NCBI GenBank assembly: GCA_036267955.1
Contig: DATAVB010000134.1
Location: 62,001-126,000 of the forward strand
DNA length: 64,000 bases
From: DATAVB01 sp036267955
Lineage (GTDB): Bacteria > Actinomycetota > Actinomycetes > Mycobacteriales > QHCD01
Direction of reading: 5' to 3'
The translations under genes and the position numbers were made by a program. Each line of letters starts with the position of its first letter. Position 1 is the stretch's first letter. The notes beneath the pieces are model-generated. The model had not been told where the DNA came from. It made no database searches and saw only the letters and a list, made by a program, of their open reading frames with translations. Shown one piece after another: positions 59,347 through 64,000 of the stretch.

Positions 59347-61434
59347 TCAACGCCCGGCGCGGCCTCCGGTCCCGAAGTTCGGCAGGTTCCCGCCCCCGCC
59401 GAATCCGCCCGCGAAACGGCCCGTGCCGGTGTTCGCGCTCGTACTGCTACCGGGGAGCGGCTGAGAAAGCTCGGCCAAAACCACCTGCTGACCCGCCTTC
59501 AGGCCACTCTTGATTTGAGTACGGTTGCTGTCCGACACGCCGACCGTGACCGGCGCCGTGGTGGTCTTGGTGCCGTCGACGACGGTCACCGTCTGACGGC
59601 TGCCAATGGTGTGAATCGCGGAATTGGGGACCGTGATCACGCCGCGAGCCGTCGCCGTCGTAATGACGACGTCCGCCCCCGACCCGTCGAAGAGTGCGGG
59701 ACTGGTCGAGGAGAGCGCGATCGTAACCGGGAAGGTGGTGCTCGAGCCGGACGTGCTGCTCAGCACACCGACGGATTGCACGGTGCCGTGGACCTTTGCG
59801 GTGACGCCGTCGACCGAGAGCGTCGCGGACTGACCCGCCTTCACCTGATCGATCTGTCCCAACGGGACAGTGACATCGGCCTGCTGGGCTCCGGAGCCGA
59901 CGATCGTGATCGTTCCGCCGTTCGATGCGGTGCCGACGGTGAGCCCGACCGCGGCGACCGTGCCCGCGATCGGACTCGTCAGCGTGGCGGCAGACAGGCT
60001 TTGCTTGGCGACGCCGAGTTGCGCCGTCGCTGCGTCGATCGCGGCCTGGTCGGCGGCGAGCTGGGCCGCGCTGGCCGGCTCGGCCGCCGTGCTCCCGCCG
60101 GACGAGCCGCTGCTCAAGCCGCCGGACTGCCCCTGACCGGTTTTGCTCTGGCTCGTCCCGGACTGATTCTGGCCCGACTGGCCCGATTTATTCTGACCCG
60201 ACTGGCTCTGGCCCGATTTCGTCTGGCCCGACTGCGTCTGGCCGCCTGATTTCTGGGACCCGCTCTTGGACGTCTGGCCAGAACCGCTGCCCGATTTCGT
60301 CTGGCCCGGGCCGGTTGTGGGCGTTCCACTGCCGGATCCGCTGCCCGCGGCGGCTTTCTGCAACTGGCCGACCAGGGAGTCGAGCTTCTTCATCGCGGTC
60401 TGCAGAGTCGCCAGATAGCCATCCTGGGCGCTGATCCGGCCGGACAGGACACCGGTGTCGCTGGACAATGTGCCGGCGAAAGCCTGGTAATTCGCCATCG
60501 CGCTGGCGCACTCCGCTGACACCGTAGATGGTGGGCTGCTCGATGGCGGTGTGGTCGACGGGCTGTCACTCGGCGCCGTACTCGGCGCAGTGGTCGACGA
60601 GGCAGTGGGTGTGGGCGTCGGGCCGGCGCTCGACGTGACCGGTGAACTGCTCGTCGGTTGGGTCGTTCCGTCGGCCTGCACGTCCGCCGCACAGGAGGTC
60701 TGCTGCGCGTCACGGAATTTGGTGTTCTGCGCAATATCCAGATTCACCGTCTTCTGTGCGGTATCGATCGTGCTCTGGGTCGCGTCGACCTTCTTCTGTC
60801 CACCGGTCACGGCGTTCTGCGCTGCGACGATCTGTTTCACCAAGCCGCTCACGCTGGTCCCGCCACCCGTCGAGGTGACGGCATCAACCTCGGTTGCGGT
60901 CACCGACCCGGTCGAAGAGCCCGTCGTATAGGACGTGGTCGCCGCACGGGTACCGGTGCTCGACGTGCCGGTGCCTGACGTACTGCTGCCCGAGGTGCCG
61001 CTGCCCGAGGTGCCAGAGCCGGTCGACCCGCTGGTCTGACCGGTCTTGTCGGTCTCGAGTCGCTGCTGAGCGGTTGCCAAGGTCGCCGCGGCGGAGTCGA
61101 CCGTCGTCTGTAACGAACTGGCGTCCAATCGGGCGAGCAGCTGGCCCTTTCCGACCGTGTCGCCCACTTTCACGCCAACCTCATTCACCGTCCCGGAGAC
61201 GGAGAACGCCGACGCCGATTTCCGGGCCGAGGCGATCGTGCCGGACGATTCGACGGTCTGGGTCACCGATGCCACGGCGGCGGTGGCGACGCGCTGTCCG
61301 TTGCCCTTGCCTGAGGTGGCGGCGAAGGCAGCGGCGCCGCCTCCGACGACCACCACCAGCCCGACAACGCCGGCGGCGGCCCGACGCCGACGAGCCCGGC
61401 GGCGCTGCCTGCGCCCAACTGATTCCTCAGCCAC
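59347..61434 (-). CDS. ABC-export membrane-fusion/adaptor protein (MacA/HlyD-like) with long low-complexity insert
   Basis: This 695-residue protein has an N-terminal membrane anchor (AAAGVVGLVVVVGGGAAAFA), a first biotinyl-lipoyl half (VSGTVNEVGVKVGDTVGKGQ), and much later the second half (SPIAGTVAAVGLTVGTASNG) followed by beta-barrel (VTVPLGQIDQVKAGQSATLS) and membrane-proximal domains. Between the halves lie about 380 residues instead of the usual 60-120: Ser/Gly/Thr-rich stretches, a helical pair with two Cys (TSCAADV, SAECASAM) and SGQ/KSGQ repeats. GTG 61434 overlaps the upstream lipoprotein gene by 8 nt. It should link the permease to extracytoplasmic substrate handling. Confidence 0.87.
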   Translation of the reverse strand: MAEESVGRRQRRRARRRRAAAGVVGLVVVVGGGAAAFAATSGKGNGQRVATAAVASVTQTVESSGTIASARKSASAFSVSGTVNEVGVKVGDTVGKGQLLARLDASSLQTTVDSAAATLATAQQRLETDKTGQTSGSTGSGTSGSGTSGSSTSGTGTSSTGTRAATTSYTTGSSTGSVTATEVDAVTSTGGGTSVSGLVKQIVAAQNAVTGGQKKVDATQSTIDTAQKTVNLDIAQNTKFRDAQQTSCAADVQADGTTQPTSSSPVTSSAGPTPTPTASSTTAPSTAPSDSPSTTPPSSSPPSTVSAECASAMANYQAFAGTLSSDTGVLSGRISAQDGYLATLQTAMKKLDSLVGQLQKAAAGSGSGSGTPTTGPGQTKSGSGSGQTSKSGSQKSGGQTQSGQTKSGQSQSGQNKSGQSGQNQSGTSQSKTGQGQSGGLSSGSSGGSTAAEPASAAQLAADQAAIDAATAQLGVAKQSLSAATLTSPIAGTVAAVGLTVGTASNGGTITIVGSGAQQADVTVPLGQIDQVKAGQSATLSVDGVTAKVHGTVQSVGVLSSTSGSSTTFPVTIALSSTSPALFDGSGADVVITTATARGVITVPNSAIHTIGSRQTVTVVDGTKTTTAPVTVGVSDSNRTQIKSGLKAGQQVVLAELSQPLPGSSTSANTGTGRFAGGFGGGGNLPNFGTGGRAGR

Positions 61435-62302
61435 GGTTGCCCCCACGCCCGAAGCCGCCGAATCCGCCGCCGCACTGTCCGTTCGTCGGGTCGGTGATCT
61501 GTACGGTCGTGGCCGCCACCGTGCCGCTCGAGTCAGCTTTCCCCTGCGCGGTAACGCATTTGCCAACCTGCACGGAATGCGCGGTCGTGGCGGCCTCGGT
61601 GGTGATCTTCGTGGCCGAGCCCACCGTGACGGTCTTGTCCACTGTGGAATTGGTGGTGGAATTGGCGGTGGAGCCTCGCTGCTCGGCGGCGATGACGACC
61701 TTCGATCCGGATACCGAGGTCACCTTGCCCGCCGCGATCGCGCCCAGCTGTCCGCCGCCTGCGCCGCCGGAGGGGAACCCGGACGGACGGTTGGAGGGAC
61801 GCGACCCGGACGGACGCTGGCCCGATGGTCCACCGCCGGCACTCCGATCTCCGGTGCAGCTGCCGTTCTTCGCTGCGGTGACCACCACCGTGCCGGCGGT
61901 GAACGACGTCGCGGTCGCCGAGGTACCCGACGGCGCGGTGGCGATGACGCAGGCACCCGCCTTCACCGCGCTCAGCGCCATCGTGACCGTATGGCTGAAT
62001 TTCGTCGACGTGCTCCAGCCGACGGCGACCTGGCCGTTCTGCTGGCTCTGCACCTGCATCGTGGTACCGGAGATCGCCGCGACCTTCCCCGACGCGGCGG
62101 GACCGAATTGGCCGCCCGCCCGCCCGCCGCCCGCTCCGCCTCCGGACGCGCTGGACGGCGCCGCCGAAGGCTTGTCGGGCGAACTACTGCCGGACGCCGA
62201 TCCCCCACAGGCGGTGAGGGTGACCGCGGCGACGACGCCGGTGGCGGCGACCGCGAATCGGCGCGGAGTGAGGAAATCGGATCGGAGCAGCCGCTCGATC
62301 AT
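61427..62302 (-). CDS. Secreted lipoprotein with two DUF5666-like repeats
   Basis: This 291-residue protein has a signal with lipobox Cys32 (VTLTAC). After a Ser/Gly/Pro-rich linker come two beta-rich units: GKVAAISGTTMQVQSQQNGQ and GKVTSVSGSKVVIAAEQRGS, each followed by a Thr/Val-rich strand and one Cys. The pattern matches DUF5666. A Gly/Arg-rich tail ends the protein. It lies within the ABC export operon, 40 bp after the permease and overlapping the adaptor, so it is probably an accessory surface component. Function unknown. Confidence 0.78.
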   Translation of the reverse strand: MIERLLRSDFLTPRRFAVAATGVVAAVTLTACGGSASGSSSPDKPSAAPSSASGGGAGGGRAGGQFGPAASGKVAAISGTTMQVQSQQNGQVAVGWSTSTKFSHTVTMALSAVKAGACVIATAPSGTSATATSFTAGTVVVTAAKNGSCTGDRSAGGGPSGQRPSGSRPSNRPSGFPSGGAGGGQLGAIAAGKVTSVSGSKVVIAAEQRGSTANSTTNSTVDKTVTVGSATKITTEAATTAHSVQVGKCVTAQGKADSSGTVAATTVQITDPTNGQCGGGFGGFGRGGNRG

Positions 62303-62342
62303 GAGTAGTCCTTCGTGTGTGTGACGGATCTTGAGGAATTAG

Positions 62343-63575
62343 TCATTCGCTGCGTAATGCGTCGATTGGTGACAAGCGTGCGGCCCGGCCCGCCGGGTAG
62401 ACCCCGAAGCCCACGCCGATGGCGATCGCCACCACGATCGCGATCGCGATCCACGGCACCGAAACAGTGATCGGATTGGAAATGAAATGCGGCAGTATCA
62501 GCGCGCCGCCCACCCCACAGGCGACACCCAGCAGCCCGCCGGTGAGACCGAGCATCGACGCCTCGGAGATGAACTGCCGGCGGATGGTTGCCGGTGTGCC
62601 GCCGAGTGCCTTACGCAGGCCGATTTCCCGGGTGCGTTCCTTCACCGACACCAGCATGATGTTCATGACGCCGATGCCGCCGACGATCAGCGACAGCGCC
62701 GCGACACCGATCAGCAGGCTGGTCAGGGTGCTGTCGACCGACGACGTGGTGCTGAGCACCGATTGTTGCGTGGTGATCGAAAAGTCCGAAGTGGACGAAG
62801 CGGTGACCGCGTGCCGGCCGGCCAGGATCGAGTTGGCCTCCTGATAGGCCGCGCTGAGCCGATCCGGGGCGGTCGCCTTCACGTAAATCGTCTGCACCGA
62901 GGTCCGATTGGAGCCGCCGACGATCCGTTGCGAAGCGGTGCTGAACGGCACGATCGCCTGATCGTCCAGATTGGTGGTCGAATCCGAACCGGCGGAGCTC
63001 AGCACGCCGACCACGTCGTACGGAACGCTGTTGATCGTGACGCTCCGCCCGACCGCGTCCAGCGGACCGAACAATTCAGTCGCCGTGTCCGCCGCCAATA
63101 CCGTGACCGCGGCGGCTTTTGATTCGTCGGACCCGTTGATGAACCGCCCCGAGGAAAGCGTCCGCCCGCGCACAGACAACCAGTCCGGCGTGGAGCCGAC
63201 CACCGTTGTCGTCCAGTTCGTCGAGCCGTTGACCAGCGACTGGGAGGCGCTCTGCAGCACAGGTGCGACACCGGCCACGTCGGGCGCCGAGGTCTTCGAC
63301 GTCAGCGCCGTGGCGTCGCCCATAGTCAAGGTCGACGCCGAACCGAAACCGCCCCGCACGCCCCCAGTGGTCGAACTGCCCGGGGAGATGATCAGCAGAT
63401 TTCCACCCAGGGAGGACAGTTGCTTGGAGACCTGCTGTTGCGCCCCCTGACCGAGACCGACCGTCAGCACCACCGCGGCGATGCCGATCAGAATTCCCAG
63501 CGAGGTGAGCATCGAGCGGAGTTTGTGGGTGCGGATCGCGTCCCAGCTGTTGCGCAGAATGTCCGACCAGGTCAT
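62343..63575 (-). CDS. MacB/FtsX-type ABC transporter permease
   Basis: This 410-residue protein has the MacB permease topology: one N-terminal membrane helix (MLTSLGILIGIAAVVLTVGL), a large extracytoplasmic domain of about 220 residues (MacB_PCD) and three C-terminal helices (LIVGGIGVMNIMLVSVKERT, then REIGLRKALGGTPATIRRQF). ATG 63575 overlaps the ATPase gene's TAA by one base (TAATG). Together they form a mechanotransmission-type exporter or lipoprotein/drug efflux system. Confidence 0.93.
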   Translation of the reverse strand: MTWSDILRNSWDAIRTHKLRSMLTSLGILIGIAAVVLTVGLGQGAQQQVSKQLSSLGGNLLIISPGSSTTGGVRGGFGSASTLTMGDATALTSKTSAPDVAGVAPVLQSASQSLVNGSTNWTTTVVGSTPDWLSVRGRTLSSGRFINGSDESKAAAVTVLAADTATELFGPLDAVGRSVTINSVPYDVVGVLSSAGSDSTTNLDDQAIVPFSTASQRIVGGSNRTSVQTIYVKATAPDRLSAAYQEANSILAGRHAVTASSTSDFSITTQQSVLSTTSSVDSTLTSLLIGVAALSLIVGGIGVMNIMLVSVKERTREIGLRKALGGTPATIRRQFISEASMLGLTGGLLGVACGVGGALILPHFISNPITVSVPWIAIAIVVAIAIGVGFGVYPAGRAARLSPIDALRSE

Positions 63576-64000
63576 TAAAGTCCCCCGCGGTCTGAGCCAC
63601 CAGCGCCGCCCGGGGCGTCCGAGGCGATCGCGCCGTCCCACAGCCGGATGATCCGGCCGGCCCGCGCGGCCACATCGGCCTCGTGCGTAATCAGTACGAC
63701 CGTGCGTCCCTGTTCGTGCAATTCGGCGAAAAGGCCCAGCACGTCCTCGGTCGCGGACGAGTCGAGGTTTCCGGTCGGCTCGTCGGCCAGCACCAGGGCC
63801 GGATCGGACACCAACGCCCGCGCCACCGCGACCCGTTGCTGCTGGCCGCCGGACATCTCTCCCGGACGGTGGCTCACCCGGTCACCGAGACCGACCCGTT
63901 CCAGCGCGGCCTGCGCCCGCTGCCGGCGTTGATCCCGGGAGACGCCCGCGTACGACAGCGGCAATTCGACATTCCGGGATGCCGTCAGGGACGGCAGCAG
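63575..64000 (-). CDS. ABC transporter ATP-binding protein, MacB/LolD type (5' part beyond the window)
   Basis: The visible 141 C-terminal residues contain the signature motif MSGGQQQRVAVARALV, Walker B LVLADEPTGNLDS, and the switch His in VVLITHEADVA, matching the LolD/MacB ATPase family. The frame runs open to the window edge (LLPSLTASRNVELPL), so Walker A lies outside. It is the first visible gene of the operon ATPase-permease-lipoprotein-adaptor. Confidence 0.93.
   Translation of the reverse strand: MLPSLTASRNVELPLSYAGVSRDQRRQRAQAALERVGLGDRVSHRPGEMSGGQQQRVAVARALVSDPALVLADEPTGNLDSSATEDVLGLFAELHEQGRTVVLITHEADVAARAGRIIRLWDGAIASDAPGGAGGSDRGGL

Overview
The window is dense, high-GC DNA from an actinobacterium. 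The evidence is the codon usage (G or C in most third positions, frequent GTG starts), and gene families typical of actinomycetes: LuxR-type two-component regulators with a HisKA_3 kinase, DUF3040, a stand-alone LigD polymerase-domain protein, a GAF-SpoIIE phosphatase, MpaB/DUF2236, many TetR regulators and sugar ABC transporters lacking their own ATPase. I cannot name the genus. I see no rRNA, tRNA, CRISPR array, transposase or phage structural gene. The left edge holds the last 23 codons of one gene, and the right edge cuts an ABC ATPase gene.

Layout. 1-5.1 kb: a sensor kinase overlapping an FAD oxidoreductase, facing a stand-alone receiver and a LuxR response regulator, then a GNAT-like protein. 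5.1-8.4 kb: a divergent lysE/lysG exporter-regulator pair, cobF and a DMT permease. 8.7-11.8 kb: a sugar isomerase/epimerase-like protein, an SDR, a GNAT protein and the first of five PhyH-type dioxygenases. 11.9-16.9 kb: a tightly coupled minus-strand operon that looks like trans-4-hydroxy-L-proline catabolism (epimerase, DapA-like deaminase, and a three-part FAD/2Fe-2S dehydrogenase). 16.9-21.4 kb: a 2'-5' RNA ligase-like protein, a broken tetR, a MerR/NIPSNAP divergent pair, and a TetR with an extra C-terminal HTH facing a flavin monooxygenase across two perfect operators. 21.4-24.7 kb: DUF3040, LigD-polymerase and RsbU-like genes followed by two decayed genes (a frameshifted SRPBCC gene and an RsbW-like ATPase tail).

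24.9-47.1 kb is largely a carbohydrate-utilisation region: a flavin oxidoreductase, a DUF6807 protein, a sugar ABC importer (SBP plus two permeases), a TetR regulator, an enolase-superfamily dehydratase, a six-hairpin glycosidase, a secreted GH2 exo-beta-glucosaminidase-like enzyme, an aldo/keto reductase, an MBL-fold hydrolase, a solitary lipoprotein SBP and three more PhyH dioxygenases. Together these could import and dismantle glycosides, with the dioxygenases and reductases modifying released sugars or aglycones; that linkage is inference. 47.4-53.5 kb holds small redox, acetyltransferase and methyltransferase genes and a TetR-controlled DHA2 efflux pump. 53.5-57.5 kb has a homodimeric E1p/transketolase-like gene with a divergent AsnC regulator and the fifth PhyH gene. 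57.9-59.1 kb is a small-protein locus with an Ltp-repeat membrane protein. 59.3-64 kb is a MacAB-like ABC export operon with an embedded lipoprotein.

The most unusual non-coding features are two families of dispersed hairpin elements: 57-62 bp palindromes with a CATGATC core, three of them side by side at 31.9-32.2 kb, and two 65-bp palindromes with CCGATCG ends at 17.8 and 31.7 kb. There is also a strongly over-represented palindromic word, TCCACWGTGGA.
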